Positions 1 through 10,401 of a DNA stretch of 64,000 nt are shown here, piece by piece. The stretch comes from Pseudomonadota bacterium (GTDB lineage: Bacteria > Bdellovibrionota > Bacteriovoracia > Bacteriovoracales > Bacteriovoracaceae): contig JAIYDL010000016.1 in the NCBI GenBank assembly GCA_027487515.1, positions 186,001 through 250,000 of the forward strand. Direction: 5' to 3'. The position numbers were made by a program, and so were the translations under genes. The notes under the pieces are model-generated. The model was given only the letters and a program-made list of their open reading frames with translations. It was not told the DNA's origin and searched no databases. The first letter of the stretch is position 1. Each line of letters begins with the position of its first letter.

Positions 1-392
1 AGCATGGGAAAAAGCATGAGGATTACCAGTGGGCCGTCACTGCTCTTTGGACTCACTACTTAAAATCTACTACCGAAACCGACAATCGCTCGCTCGATCA
101 GGACGCGCACAACGCGCTCCTTTTTAAAGGAGAGTTACTGAATAAGGTAGCTGAAGAGTCATTCCTGCGCTCAAGTGTCATAATCAATTTCGCCGAAGGT
201 TACGAGGGCGACGAATCAAGTAAGACAGCGGCCTACACGACTTACCAGGTAGGTCTTGAATACCAGCATCTGATTTCATCGGACCTTCTCCTCCGCGCCG
301 GAGTCGACTCCGTCATCGTTAATACACTCTCTGGCCAGATCAACAGCTACGATGGGTTCAACTTCCTTTTAGGCGCGAACTACCAGATCTAG
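1..392 (+). CDS. C-terminal part of a putative outer-membrane beta-barrel protein (cut by window edge)
   Basis: An open frame runs in from the left edge (codons start at position 3) to a TAG at 390-392, about 129 residues. The visible part has alternating polar and hydrophobic stretches such as TYQVGLEYQHL and DGFNFLLGANYQI, typical of closing strands of an outer-membrane beta-barrel, with a terminal hydrophobic residue. Good codon use and the terminator directly after the stop support a real gene. Family and function cannot be told from this fragment; the barrel call is inference. Confidence 0.6.
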   Translation, partial: HGKKHEDYQWAVTALWTHYLKSTTETDNRSLDQDAHNALLFKGELLNKVAEESFLRSSVIINFAEGYEGDESSKTAAYTTYQVGLEYQHLISSDLLLRAGVDSVIVNTLSGQINSYDGFNFLLGANYQI

Positions 393-401
393 AAACAAGG
401 T

Positions 402-437
402 AAAAAAAAAGCCGCTCTTTCAAGCGGCTTTTTTTTT
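402..437. terminator. bidirectional rho-independent terminator
   Basis: A GCCGCT/AGCGGC stem (411-416 and 423-428) with a six-base loop is flanked by an A-tract on the left (402-410) and a T-tract on the right (429-437). It therefore works in both directions. It sits between the convergent ends of the left-edge gene and rpoD. Confidence 0.9.
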
Positions 438-443
438 GAGTGA

Positions 444-2183
<1,740 letters not shown>

Positions 2184-2199
2184 AGTGTCTCCTAGAAAC

Positions 2200-4074
2200 T
2201 TAGGAATCCGTATTTTTGAGATGTAAAATCTCTTTATCTAGCTTCGCGATCTCACTGAGGATCGCATCGACCTCGAACTGTAAAAGGCTGGTCTTCTGAT
2301 GTTCCACAAGCTCCTTGCGTTTCAGCTTCAGTTGGTCCATTCTCAGCATGAGTAAGTAGTCCTTCAGCATTCTCTGGATCACCTTCTCGTTGTACTTGTT
2401 CCCATACTGGAAAAGGGCATCGGTCCCGATTTCAATGATGCTCTTACTGTATCCACCGTATTGAAGCTCATCCTGTACGATGGAGACGTATTCGGCGTCG
2501 TCAATCTCCAAATAAATTTTAACGAGCCATTGAATTAGTCTTTTTACCTCATCATGCCCAATAGTGGCAAGGAATTCATCCACTTTTAAGTGCGTCAAGA
2601 ACTCGGGATGACAGAGAATTTCTTTCAAAACGAGCCGTTCACTTTTCGAAGGTGGCACGAGCACTTGACTTCCTCCCTCCACCTGCAAGTTCCGGGCCTC
2701 TTCCAGCTCGGATTGGATGGTTTCTTCAACAGCGGCGAGTTTAGGCCTCTCGTCCCGGAGGGGAAGCTTTTCTTTTTGACGGCTTAGAAACTCCTTGTAT
2801 CCCTCCAGGATGGTGGCCGGGTCTGAGCGAAGGTTGAGACCCTTGGCCGCATTGACCACTCTTTCAGTGGCAGAAAGGTGCTCTTTCAAAGGGGAGACCA
2901 CCGCAAAGACTTGCTGCAGGATTTGGAGTTTCACGTCAGTGTTCTCCGGGACTTTCTCCGGGAACTGCTCCTCGATCAGGACGTCCAGGTAGATCGGGGC
3001 CTTCTCGATCCGCTCCAAAAGGGCGAGCCGGCCCTCTTTGACGAGAAATTCATCCGGATCTTTGTGGGGATCGAAAGTGAGGTAGCGGGGTAAGACTCCA
3101 TGTCCGAGGAAGTCGGCATTAATTCGCTGCATTGCCTTTTTGCCTGCCGCGTCTGAGTCCAGGCCCAGATAAATCTGTTTCGTTAAATTGGAGAGGAGTC
3201 TGACGGAAGAGTCGGAGAGGGCAGTCCCCATCGTTCCCACGGTTTCGGTGAAACCGAACTGGTGCATGGTGATGACGTCGATGTTTCCCTCCACTAGGAT
3301 CGCTCGATCCGCTTGCCGGATCGGGGTCTTAGCGAAGAAGAAACCAAAAAGGATGCTCCCCTTGTCGAAGATGAAGGACTCAAAGGAGTTCATGTACTTT
3401 TGCTGCTGGTCTGGGAGCACGGCCCGGCCACTGTACCCCCGAACCTGACCCCCGTGATCGTGGATCGGAAACATGACCCGATCCCGGAAGAAATCGTAGT
3501 GCGAGTTCCGGTCCTCGTTGTGGCGAACGATTTTGATCTCGAGGGCAACTTCTCGCGCCAGCTGACCGTCGGCGCCGGGGAGCGAGTCCAGGTAATTCAG
3601 AAGGACGTTGTTTCTCGGGGCGTAGCCGATCTGCCAGCGTTCGACGGTTTCCTCGGAAAGTTTTCGTTTCTCGAGGAAGTCGGTGAAGGTCTTGGGGTTC
3701 TGGCCCGCGACCTTCCGGTAGATCTTCATGGAGGCGTTCAAAACGCGAAACGCCATCTCGACGCGAGGATTTTTTTTCTTCTCTTTCTGCTCCTCGAACG
3801 GAAGTCCCAGAACACCGGAGATCTCCCGGAGTGCGTCCACGAACTCGAGCTTCTTGTAGTTCATCACGAAGGTGATCGCGTCACCGCCGGCGCCGCAGGC
3901 GAAGCACTTGTACATGCCCTTGGCGTCGTTGACCTTCAGGGAGGGTTTGGTGTCGTTGTGAAACGGGCACACCGCTTCGAGGTTGGTCCCGCGCTTCACC
4001 AAGGAGAGGTAATGGGAAATGACCAGCGAGACTGGCGATTCCTTGATCCGGTCTTTCAACTGTTCGTAGGCCAC
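2200..4074 (-). CDS. dnaG: DNA primase DnaG
   Basis: Makes RNA primers for the replication fork. The N-terminal CHC2 zinc finger shows [14 protein letters not shown] followed by [11 protein letters not shown] (about residues 36-66). The catalytic core follows, with [17 protein letters not shown]. The TOPRIM domain is marked by [16 protein letters not shown] and [14 protein letters not shown] (about residues 255-325). The helical C-terminal part would bind the DnaB helicase. 624 residues is within the normal range. The start is a GTG at 4074 with AGGA upstream. It lies 9 bp after trmB and 16 bp before rpoD, so co-transcription is expected. Confidence 0.96.
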   Translation of the reverse strand: MAYEQLKDRIKESPVSLVISHYLSLVKRGTNLEAVCPFHNDTKPSLKVNDAKGMYKCFACGAGGDAITFVMNYKKLEFVDALREISGVLGLPFEEQKEKKKNPRVEMAFRVLNASMKIYRKVAGQNPKTFTDFLEKRKLSEETVERWQIGYAPRNNVLLNYLDSLPGADGQLAREVALEIKIVRHNEDRNSHYDFFRDRVMFPIHDHGGQVRGYSGRAVLPDQQQKYMNSFESFIFDKGSILFGFFFAKTPIRQADRAILVEGNIDVITMHQFGFTETVGTMGTALSDSSVRLLSNLTKQIYLGLDSDAAGKKAMQRINADFLGHGVLPRYLTFDPHKDPDEFLVKEGRLALLERIEKAPIYLDVLIEEQFPEKVPENTDVKLQILQQVFAVVSPLKEHLSATERVVNAAKGLNLRSDPATILEGYKEFLSRQKEKLPLRDERPKLAAVEETIQSELEEARNLQVEGGSQVLVPPSKSERLVLKEILCHPEFLTHLKVDEFLATIGHDEVKRLIQWLVKIYLEIDDAEYVSIVQDELQYGGYSKSIIEIGTDALFQYGNKYNEKVIQRMLKDYLLMLRMDQLKLKRKELVEHQKTSLLQFEVDAILSEIAKLDKEILHLKNTDS

Positions 4075-4083
4075 GGCCGATCC

Positions 4084-4797
4084 TTAGCGTTTTCTGAGCA
4101 CCAGCGATTTGATGAGCGTTCCTTGAGAAAGGAAGATCTTCTCAAACTTCGTCGTAAACAGCGAGAGGAAATGCTCCGGGTGCTCTCGGCGAAGGTCCCG
4201 AGAAGACAGAAGAACCTCGAAGCGCTCATCTCCCGCGAGCTGGGCGAGCATCCATTCGAAGTACCCGTCGTGGTCCGTCTTCACAAACAGCGTGCCCCCC
4301 GGTTTGAGAACTTTGTGACAGGCATTCAGGAACGGTTTCTGGAACAACCGCTTCTTGTGGTGCCGAGTTTTTGGCCAGGGATCGGGGAAGAAGTAGAAGA
4401 CCGACTGGACCTCATTCTCCGCGAACATGAACTCGAGGCGTTCGCCCCGGGCACGGAGGTACCGGAAGTTTCGGTGCTCGAGCTTATCGAGCTTCTTCGC
4501 GAGGGCAAAACTGCGCTTGAAGCGGTGATCGAGGCCGATGAAGTTTACGTTCGGGTACTTCTGGCAGTACTCCAGCATGAACTCGCCGTAGCCCGTGCCG
4601 ATCTCGACCTCGAGAGGCATCTCGTTTTTAAACAGATCATTCCACCTCCCGACGTTCACTTCGGCCTCTTCGTCTCGCAGAACGAACGAATCAAAGACTT
4701 CGAGCTTTTCGTGGTACGGGTTGTCGTGGGTGTATTTAAAATCCGGGCGATAGCAGAAGTTATCGTCGATGGTCTTCTTCAATTTTTCGGTAGTCAT
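4084..4797 (-). CDS. trmB: tRNA (guanine-N7-)-methyltransferase TrmB
   Basis: Methylates G46 of tRNA to m7G using S-adenosylmethionine. 237 residues from the ATG at 4797. The frame stays open to a TTG at 4815, but neither start has a clear Shine-Dalgarno sequence and the ATG gives the usual N-terminus. Visible motifs are the SAM site VEIGTGYGEFMLEY, the following acidic residue in FIGLDHRFKRS, and the diagnostic TrmB signature FPDPWPKTRHHKKRL. It heads the operon with dnaG and rpoD. The first about 50 residues are an extension over the shortest family members. Confidence 0.94.
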   Translation of the reverse strand: MTTEKLKKTIDDNFCYRPDFKYTHDNPYHEKLEVFDSFVLRDEEAEVNVGRWNDLFKNEMPLEVEIGTGYGEFMLEYCQKYPNVNFIGLDHRFKRSFALAKKLDKLEHRNFRYLRARGERLEFMFAENEVQSVFYFFPDPWPKTRHHKKRLFQKPFLNACHKVLKPGGTLFVKTDHDGYFEWMLAQLAGDERFEVLLSSRDLRREHPEHFLSLFTTKFEKIFLSQGTLIKSLVLRKR

Positions 4798-4830
4798 AAG
4801 AGGGGGAAATAACAAAAAAACACGTCGCAG

Positions 4831-4867
4831 TAAAACAAAAAAGGCCCTCCCTTGTGGGGAGGGCCTT
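4831..4867 (-). terminator. rho-independent terminator of the flagellin gene
   Basis: A perfect 10-bp stem (4841-4850 with 4858-4867) and a seven-base loop. On the minus strand it is followed by a T-rich run (complement of 4831-4840). It lies 21 bp after the flagellin stop. Confidence 0.92.
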
Positions 4868-4888
4868 CGTTTGTCAGATTCTAACGTC

Positions 4889-5722
4889 TTAGCCGATCAG
4901 CTTCAGAGCGGATTGACCATTCATGTTGGCCTGGGCAAGAACCGAAGTACCCGCCACGCTGATGATTTGGTTCCGCGCCTGCTTAGCGGTCTCTTCCGCG
5001 TAGTCGGCGTCACGGATTCGGCTGTTCGCAGCACTCATGTTCTCCGTGTACGTCTGCAAGTTATTCGTGGTCGACACGAGCCGGTTCTGGATAGAACCGA
5101 GCATCGAACGCTGACCCGATACCTTCTCAATCGCAACGTCGAGTGATGCTAGTGATTCCTGAGCGCCTTCTTTAGAGGCAATTTCCACGGAATCTACTCC
5201 GAGAGACTCTGTGCCTGAGCCCAGTTGTTCCGCATCGAAACCGATCCGATCCGCGAACTCATCGCCACCAGTACCGATCTGGAACTCGTACTTTTCGCCT
5301 TCGCCGTTCAGGAGCTTCTTTCCGTTGAACTGAGTCACCTGGGAAATACGATCCATTTCTGACTTAAGCTGTTGGTACTCGAGGTTCGCCATCCCGCGCT
5401 CCGAATCCCCGACCGTGTCGGAAGATGACTGGATCGCGAGCTCGCGCATCCGCGTGAGGATGTTCGACGTTTCGTTAAGTCCTCCCTCGGCTACTTGTAC
5501 CATCGAGATACCATCGTTTGCGTTCCTGTTCGCCTGCTGCGATGACCGGATCTCGGCCTTCAATTTCTCCGAGATCGCTAACCCGGCCGCGTCGTCCGCT
5601 GCTTTGGTGATCCGAGAACCAGAAGAGAGCTTTGCGAAGCTTTCTTGAGACTCTTTGTTCACCTTGGTAAGGGATGTCTGCGCCTGAAGTGATGCCACGT
5701 TCGTGTTAATTCTGAAACCCAT
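4889..5722 (-). CDS. fliC: flagellin
   Basis: Structural subunit of the flagellar filament, exported by the flagellar type III system. 277 residues, a short flagellin. The conserved N-terminal D0/D1 coil is present (MGFRINTNVASLQAQ, LSSGSRITKAADDAAGLAI, NDGISMVQVAEGGL). The C-terminal D1/D0 coil is also present (RSMLGSIQNRLVSTTNNL, AQANMNGQSALKLIG). Only about 90 residues lie between them, so the variable surface domains D2/D3 are essentially missing. The ATG is preceded by GGAGG at a good distance. It is monocistronic with its own terminator. No other flagellar gene lies in the window. Bacteria of this type often carry several flagellin copies, but that is background knowledge and not seen here. 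Confidence 0.96.
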   Translation of the reverse strand: MGFRINTNVASLQAQTSLTKVNKESQESFAKLSSGSRITKAADDAAGLAISEKLKAEIRSSQQANRNANDGISMVQVAEGGLNETSNILTRMRELAIQSSSDTVGDSERGMANLEYQQLKSEMDRISQVTQFNGKKLLNGEGEKYEFQIGTGGDEFADRIGFDAEQLGSGTESLGVDSVEIASKEGAQESLASLDVAIEKVSGQRSMLGSIQNRLVSTTNNLQTYTENMSAANSRIRDADYAEETAKQARNQIISVAGTSVLAQANMNGQSALKLIG

Positions 5723-6064
5723 AGACTTATCCTCCGCTAAAATTCATACCAACCTCCGTTTTAGATGATGAAGTGTTCGGCCTCATCATTAGGCAACCAT
5801 GCCCATTTTTTTTAATCGCTTCATCACCATGATGAAGCTTTCTTGACCTAGCGTTTCGGTGCGATTTTTAGAAATGTGAGGAATATTTTTCCGGATTCTT
5901 GTCATAATCTCAGAGCCAAAAAGTCGGTTTCTCGAGCTAAGGCACGAGAAAAAAACAATTGCCCGAGTTGTTCCATCAGGAATCCTGGGCCTTTTTCTCG
6001 ACGACGCACCCAAAGTTCAGTAGACTCAAACCAAATTTCTTCTTCACACCAGAGAGACTTCCAA
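5723..6064. promoter_or_regulatory. divergent promoter region of flagellin and aminotransferase, with a 9-bp hairpin
   Basis: 342 bp without a convincing gene. It holds a perfect 9-bp inverted repeat (5818-5826 with 5830-5838, loop CCA). The repeat contains the word CTTCATCA, which returns on the minus strand nearer the flagellin as ACTTCATCATC (around 5764-5774). Minus-strand GCCGAACA (around 5775-5782) resembles a sigma-28 -10 element (consensus GCCGATAA), but I see no good partner -35. Promoter assignment is tentative; the repeats are directly visible. Confidence 0.4.
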
Positions 6065-7177
6065 ATGAAAGTACCTTTTATCGACATCCTTCGTTATGAA
6101 AACGGCTTCTATGAAACTGTGACCGCGAAGGCCGCAGAGCTCATCAAGAATGGTCACTTCGTGGGTGGCCCCGTGGTCGGCCAATTCGAAGCCGCCATCC
6201 GAGACTATACTAAGACTCACTTCGCTCTTGGCTGCGCCAACGGTACCGATGCGATCCAGGTCGCTCTCCGTGCTGCGGGAGTAGAGAAGAATGATGTGGT
6301 TCTCCTCCCGGACATGACGTTCTGGGCAACCTTCGAGTCCGTCGTCAACGTCGGTGCAGTTCCGTACACCATCGACGTCTCCCGCGAGACGCTGCACCTC
6401 ACCCTTGCGTCGGTGAAAGAGGGCATCGAGAAGTTCCATCCCAAAGCACTCATCCTCGTCCACCTCTACGGCTGGGCCTGTCCGGAAACAACGGAGATCC
6501 GCAACTACTGCCGAGAAAAGAATGTGCTCGTGATCGAAGACGGTGCGCAGGCGATTGCGGTGAAGCTCAACGGAGAGAGTCTCCTCGGGAAGGCCCAGGT
6601 CGCAACGACGAGCTTCTACCCGGCGAAAGTTCTCGGGGCCAGCGGAGACGCCGGGGGCATCTTCATGGCCGACCAAGCCGTCGCCGACAAAGCACGAATC
6701 CTCTTAAACCACGGCCGCACCGGGCACTACGATCACGGACTCATCGGCTGGAACTCTCGGCTCGGTGCCTACGAGGCAGCCTTCATGGTGGAGGCCCTCA
6801 AGCATCTCGACGCTCGGATCGAAAGCCGAAGGAAAGTTTGTCTGGCCTACCGGGAACGGATCCGGAATCCTGCGCTGAAGTTTCTTGCTCCGGCCGCAGG
6901 GGTTTGGGAAAACGGCTACCTTTCGGTCGCGCTGATGACTCCGGAGTCAAGGCCCGCGTTCATCGAGTACCTGAAGAAGCATGACATCGGATACGGCACT
7001 GTGTACCCAGGGGCGATGAGCGCTCAACCGGGTGCCGACGCCCACATCGGTGGAAAAATCTCCCACGGCCACGCCGAGTGGATCGCCAAATCGATCATCA
7101 ATCTTCCGTGCTTTGCGTACATGACGGCGGAAGAGGTCGACTTCGTCGTGACCACCGTGAACGCTTTTAAGGCTTAG
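6065..7177 (+). CDS. DegT/DnrJ/EryC1 family PLP-dependent sugar aminotransferase
   Basis: Likely transfers an amino group to a keto-sugar nucleotide for surface glycan synthesis. 370 residues from the ATG at 6065. The frame is open upstream, but that part has no family character. Family features are FVGGPVVGQFEAAI near the N-terminus, the cofactor region GCANGTDAIQVALRAAG, the acidic pyridine contact in VIEDGAQAIAVKL, and the Schiff-base lysine in TTSFYPAKVLGASGDAGG. The usual order is NFFPTKNL, so the Lys position fits. LNHGRTGHYDHGLIGWNSR matches the substrate loop. Its stop overlaps the convergent 58-residue ORF by 11 bp. The exact sugar cannot be deduced. Confidence 0.9.
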   Translation: MKVPFIDILRYENGFYETVTAKAAELIKNGHFVGGPVVGQFEAAIRDYTKTHFALGCANGTDAIQVALRAAGVEKNDVVLLPDMTFWATFESVVNVGAVPYTIDVSRETLHLTLASVKEGIEKFHPKALILVHLYGWACPETTEIRNYCREKNVLVIEDGAQAIAVKLNGESLLGKAQVATTSFYPAKVLGASGDAGGIFMADQAVADKARILLNHGRTGHYDHGLIGWNSRLGAYEAAFMVEALKHLDARIESRRKVCLAYRERIRNPALKFLAPAAGVWENGYLSVALMTPESRPAFIEYLKKHDIGYGTVYPGAMSAQPGADAHIGGKISHGHAEWIAKSIINLPCFAYMTAEEVDFVVTTVNAFKA

Positions 7178-7343
7178 AGTTCTTCCGGAGCCATTCCTCG
7201 AGGACTAAGGCAGCCTTCTTGGCCATCTTCGGGTCACTCTGGATTTGTTTATTGAGGCGCTCGCGGAGCGCCTCAATCACTTTCTTATCTTGCTGGGAAG
7301 CTTCCTTCCTGGACGCCTCCCAGACGATTTTTGGTACGGCCAT
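7167..7343 (-). CDS. small basic helical protein, 58 aa, unknown function
   Basis: A 58-residue frame starting MAVPKIVWEASRKEASQQD and ending EEWLRKNSKP. It is rich in Lys, Glu and Ala, predicted helical, without signal peptide or membrane segment. The ATG lies two bases after the stop of the 80-residue gene, so translational coupling is likely. It overlaps the end of the convergent aminotransferase gene by 11 bp. The family is not recognised. Codon use and spacing make it a plausible real gene. Confidence 0.55.
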   Translation of the reverse strand: MAVPKIVWEASRKEASQQDKKVIEALRERLNKQIQSDPKMAKKAALVLEEWLRKNSKP

Positions 7344-7345
7344 GG

Positions 7346-7588
7346 TTAGGCAACAGCTTCCGGAGCGCGGCGCTTGTTGGCGGCGACTTTCGTCATGTGC
7401 TCTTCGATGATCTCGAAGAGTTCGAGCTTCGTGGTCTTCGGATCCATGCCGTGGGGCATGACCGAGTAAACGACTTCGTTATTCACTTCCGAGAAGATGA
7501 ACCAGGTGTTCCCGATCTTCTGGAAGAGAACGTCTTTCACGCTGCTCTTGACGGTGTTGGTAGCTTTCGCGGTTTTCGTAGATGTCAT
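7346..7588 (-). CDS. conserved-looking small protein, 80 aa, unknown function
   Basis: 80 residues. After a Thr/Lys-rich start (MTSTKTAKATNTVKSS) comes a compact alpha/beta stretch (VLFQKIGNTWFIFSEVNNEV, VYSVMPHGMDP) and a C-terminal helix. There is no signal peptide. GGAGGG upstream of the ATG at 7588 is a strong ribosome binding site. It is the middle gene of a three-ORF mini-operon: its start overlaps the upstream 29-codon ORF (ATGA) and its stop is two bases before the next ATG. Not recognised as a known family. The opposite-strand frame here is judged a shadow. Confidence 0.65.
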   Translation of the reverse strand: MTSTKTAKATNTVKSSVKDVLFQKIGNTWFIFSEVNNEVVYSVMPHGMDPKTTKLELFEIIEEHMTKVAANKRRAPEAVA

Positions 7589-7674
7589 AAACCCTCCGTG
7601 GTTTCATCTGGGGGACTCACGTCCTGTAAGTCTGTATCCAGCTGATCGGCGAGGGCCGTAAATTCTTTAGGCAT
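7585..7674 (-). CDS. possible 29-aa acidic leader peptide or microprotein
   Basis: A 29-codon frame, MPKEFTALADQLDTDL to PPDETTEGL, whose TGA overlaps the ATG of the 80-residue gene in the typical ATGA coupling. It is strongly acidic. No Shine-Dalgarno sequence is seen before its own ATG, so it may be only a leader ORF or a chance frame. It is included because the exact overlap with the next start is unlikely to be accidental. Confidence 0.35.
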   Translation of the reverse strand: MPKEFTALADQLDTDLQDVSPPDETTEGL

Positions 7675-7717
7675 TATTTTTAAAGAGCGAAAAAAAAATT
7701 TTCAATTCCCGAGCCCG

Positions 7718-8815
7718 TTAGTACGCTGATTGAACGCCCAGGTAGCCGCCGAGGGAGAAGGCCGTGTTGGTGCTGAAGCGATCGTTCCCAATCTGCTGCC
7801 ACCAGTCCCGGTCGAGCCCTTTTCCCTGGGCCCGGTAGGTGGTGGGAGGAGTGAACTCGAAGAACGTGCCCACCACGAAGTCCAGGGAGTCGTAGATCTG
7901 CTTCCGGTGGTACTGCAGAGAGATTCGCGGCGAGATCGAGTAGCCCGCGTACTCCCGGTTTTCTCTCCGGGAGTTGAGCTTCTGCTGGATGTAGATCCGG
8001 TCGAAGACGTTCACGACGATGGTGCCCGAGAGGTTGAGCCGGTCCCGGGGGGCCTTGAAAGCATCGTAGCTGATGGTGGGGCCCACGCCTAACCGGAAGC
8101 CCAGTTCTTCCGAGAGACGTCCTCCGACGAAGGTGTAGGAGTTCTGGTACTGCCGGAAGACAGCGGTTCCGCCGATGTAGAGCTTTTCCTGGTAAGCGCC
8201 GGGGGCCTGCTTCATGAGGGTGTAGCTCACATCCAAGGGGCTCGAGTAGCCCTTGGTCCTGAAGCCCTGGCGATAGTTGTAGCTCTGGTAGTTGGGTTGC
8301 GTGATCCCGAATAAGAACTGGCCTCGGATGCCGGTGAGGGATTTAAGCGGGTAGTTCCGAGGCAGCGGCTCTTCGAGCCGGTAATCCGTGGGGTCCGTGG
8401 CGGCGATGGATTGATCGAGCTCTCGGGCATCGTTGTAGTAGATGTAGACGTGCTTGGAGATGATGAAGGCGCGGTTTCCGAGCCGATCGACGACGGGGAT
8501 AAACTCATCTTCTGCGAAGAACGTATTCTCCTCCTCACCGCGGAAGAGTTTATCCTCAGTGTATTCTGGACTCGCTTTCAGCGCTTCTCGGACCTTCGCG
8601 AGCTTCTCCGGGGACGGCGCGTACTTATTCATCTCCGGATCATTTCCGATGGACGGATGGATCTTGATGACATCACCTTTGCGCAGGTACTGCACCACTT
8701 GGGACTCGTAGCTCCGGAACTTGAGCATCGGTGTCTCGAGGACGGTCACGACCGCCTCAAGGGCAAAGGCGTCCGCGAGGTTCAGAGTCAAGAAAAGGAC
8801 GGCGATGAATTTCAC
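7718..8815 (-). CDS. putative outer-membrane protein with N-terminal periplasmic domain
   Basis: 365 residues with a signal peptide (MKFIAVLFLTLNLADAFA). The first about 150 residues look soluble (VVQYLRKGDVIKIHPS, GNRAFIISKHVYIYYND) and may be SH3-like. The remaining about 200 residues show amphipathic strands with aromatic ends (RGQFLFGITQP, GGTAVFRQYQNSYTFVGG, SISPRISLQYHRKQIYD), suggesting a beta-barrel. The GTG start overlaps the stop of the upstream gene (GTGA). It is the last gene of the NUDIX-led operon and has the same two-part design as its upstream neighbour, so the two are probably distant paralogues. Barrel and SH3 calls are inference; the function is unknown. Confidence 0.7.
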   Translation of the reverse strand: MKFIAVLFLTLNLADAFALEAVVTVLETPMLKFRSYESQVVQYLRKGDVIKIHPSIGNDPEMNKYAPSPEKLAKVREALKASPEYTEDKLFRGEEENTFFAEDEFIPVVDRLGNRAFIISKHVYIYYNDARELDQSIAATDPTDYRLEEPLPRNYPLKSLTGIRGQFLFGITQPNYQSYNYRQGFRTKGYSSPLDVSYTLMKQAPGAYQEKLYIGGTAVFRQYQNSYTFVGGRLSEELGFRLGVGPTISYDAFKAPRDRLNLSGTIVVNVFDRIYIQQKLNSRRENREYAGYSISPRISLQYHRKQIYDSLDFVVGTFFEFTPPTTYRAQGKGLDRDWWQQIGNDRFSTNTAFSLGGYLGVQSAY

Positions 8816-9822
8816 TGGAACACCTGCGACAGGGAGAGACCCCAGGACTTATTGGTTTGATTGGAGGCCCGAACATCCACGGGCATCTGCTGATCCCGGA
8901 GGTTTAACCACTGGGCCTGGAAGTAGAGCCCGAAGACGAACTCGCCCAGGCGATTTTTCACCGGGAGCTCGAGGGACCCCAGCACGTCGGTGGAATTGAA
9001 CTTGAAGGTCCCGGAGCCGAAGACCGTGTCGGCCGTGGCACGCGCGAAGGGACTCACGCGAAACTGTGTCTGAAACCGGAAGGCACGGCCAAAGAAATCG
9101 AAGTCCCGGGTCTTGAGCTGGGGCCCGAGGGAAGGAGCTGAATAGAGCACGCGGCCTCCGCCCTGGAGGTCGTAGGATGCTCGCTCGTAATGGAGGACCA
9201 CCCCGGCCTTGAGGGGGAGTTTCCACTGCGTAAAAAAATGGATCCCGAACTGGTTGCTCGTTCCCCCACGCGCCGTCCGGTCCTCGAAGAGGTCACTCAT
9301 GTAGTCGCCCTGGGCCCGGCCCACGAAGAAGCTAAACTCAGGCGGAATGGAGAGGTTCCGGTCGTAGACCGTTCGCACGAGGTTGGCCGGTGCTGGAGTG
9401 TAGGTTTCGGGTGCGACGTAGAGGGCGAGCTCTTCTCGGATGGGCTCGACGTAACGGCTCCGCACACGCCAGGCGACGTCGCCGTTTTTATCGATGATGT
9501 ACTTAAACTGGTTCTCGTCCTCGAGCCCGTAGTACTTCACGTACATGGGTCGCGTCACCTGATGGTTCTCGTTGGTCGCGAGGTTTCGGATGTAGGCGCC
9601 TTTTTTGATCGCACCAAACAGGACGGGACTCTGACTGATTTTCTCTAATTGGATGACTCTCTTCGGAGGCCAGTAGCGGCGCTTCTGGCGTTCGAAGTCG
9701 CTGGTTGGATCAGGGTTGATGAAGGCCCCGGGAAGCTCGTCATCGAGCTCACGGATCGCCTCAAGATCTTGCTGGGCAAAGACCGAAGAGATGGCGAGCA
9801 GGGCAGGCCAGAGAAGCCACAT
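8812..9822 (-). CDS. putative outer-membrane protein, distant paralogue of the next gene
   Basis: 336 residues from the ATG at 9822, which overlaps the NUDIX stop (TGATG). The frame is open further upstream, but only this start gives a signal peptide (MWLLWPALLAISSVFAQ). A periplasmic-type N-terminal part (KRVIQLEKISQSPVLFGAIK, NENHQVTRPMYVKYYGLED, NGDVAWRVRSRYVEP) precedes a strand-rich region (FGIHFFTQWKLPLKAGVVLHY, FRFQTQFRVSPFA, LGEFVFGLYFQAQW). The protein ends SLSQVFQ. The downstream gene starts inside its last codon. Function unknown; it may form an envelope structure together with the downstream protein. Confidence 0.7.
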   Translation of the reverse strand: MWLLWPALLAISSVFAQQDLEAIRELDDELPGAFINPDPTSDFERQKRRYWPPKRVIQLEKISQSPVLFGAIKKGAYIRNLATNENHQVTRPMYVKYYGLEDENQFKYIIDKNGDVAWRVRSRYVEPIREELALYVAPETYTPAPANLVRTVYDRNLSIPPEFSFFVGRAQGDYMSDLFEDRTARGGTSNQFGIHFFTQWKLPLKAGVVLHYERASYDLQGGGRVLYSAPSLGPQLKTRDFDFFGRAFRFQTQFRVSPFARATADTVFGSGTFKFNSTDVLGSLELPVKNRLGEFVFGLYFQAQWLNLRDQQMPVDVRASNQTNKSWGLSLSQVFQ

Positions 9823-10268
9823 CAGCCGCCCCAGTGCCGGAGGATGGCGATGGATTTCGCAAGAGTGTCGTAGTTGGATTGATGCTTCACACTTTCGCGG
9901 TTGATCTCGCTCAGGGGGACCCACTTGTAGGACTGGTGCTCATGGGGGTCAAGTTTCACCGTCCACCGCTTGTCCAGGATCATGAGGAAGCTTTCTTCGT
10001 GAACTTTCCGCTGCCGAGAGTCAGTGAATTCAAAAACCAGGCCCAGAGTTTTGATGTCGACGATGCTTTCGATCTCAAGGCCCGTTTCTTCGATGGCCTC
10101 CCGAAGGCCACCTTCTTCGATGGTTTCTCCGTCTTCTACTTTTCCCGTGACGTTTTGCCAGAATGACCCGCGCTGCTCGTTGGTCTGCAAGAGAAGAAAG
10201 TCAAACGATTGACTACGTTCGTCAATCGCGGCCAGGATCACCTGAGCTTTTTTTGTTTTGTTGGCCAT
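9822..10268 (-). CDS. NUDIX hydrolase
   Basis: 148 residues. Hydrolyses a nucleoside diphosphate linked to another moiety. The NUDIX box is complete: GKVEDGET, then REAIEETGLEI, fitting GX5EX7REUXEEXGU. The strand pattern before it (FLLLQTNEQRGSFWQNVTG) resembles the dihydroneopterin triphosphate/NudB-like group, so folate synthesis or nucleotide clean-up are possible. Its TGA overlaps the ATG of the downstream envelope gene, which is unexpected for a housekeeping hydrolase. Cytoplasmic, without signal peptide. The substrate cannot be read from sequence. Confidence 0.9.
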   Translation of the reverse strand: MANKTKKAQVILAAIDERSQSFDFLLLQTNEQRGSFWQNVTGKVEDGETIEEGGLREAIEETGLEIESIVDIKTLGLVFEFTDSRQRKVHEESFLMILDKRWTVKLDPHEHQSYKWVPLSEINRESVKHQSNYDTLAKSIAILRHWGG

Positions 10269-10401
10269 AAGATATTATGGGGGACATCCCAGCGAATGTC
10301 CAAAATCTCAATTGGAATTTTAAGAGCTTTGCTCTGCGTAGCCGAGTTCCAAACTCAACTTATAAATTGCGTCATAAGACCCGATTTGATATGTAGAAAA
10401 G

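Noticed and set aside
3313..4812. Long plus-strand frame opposite dnaG and trmB (499 codons)
   Set aside because: It covers two well-supported genes on the other strand, crosses their boundary and has no domain pattern.
5789..6013. Minus-strand 74-codon frame upstream of flagellin
   Set aside because: No ribosome binding site, odd composition, and it lies over the divergent promoter region.
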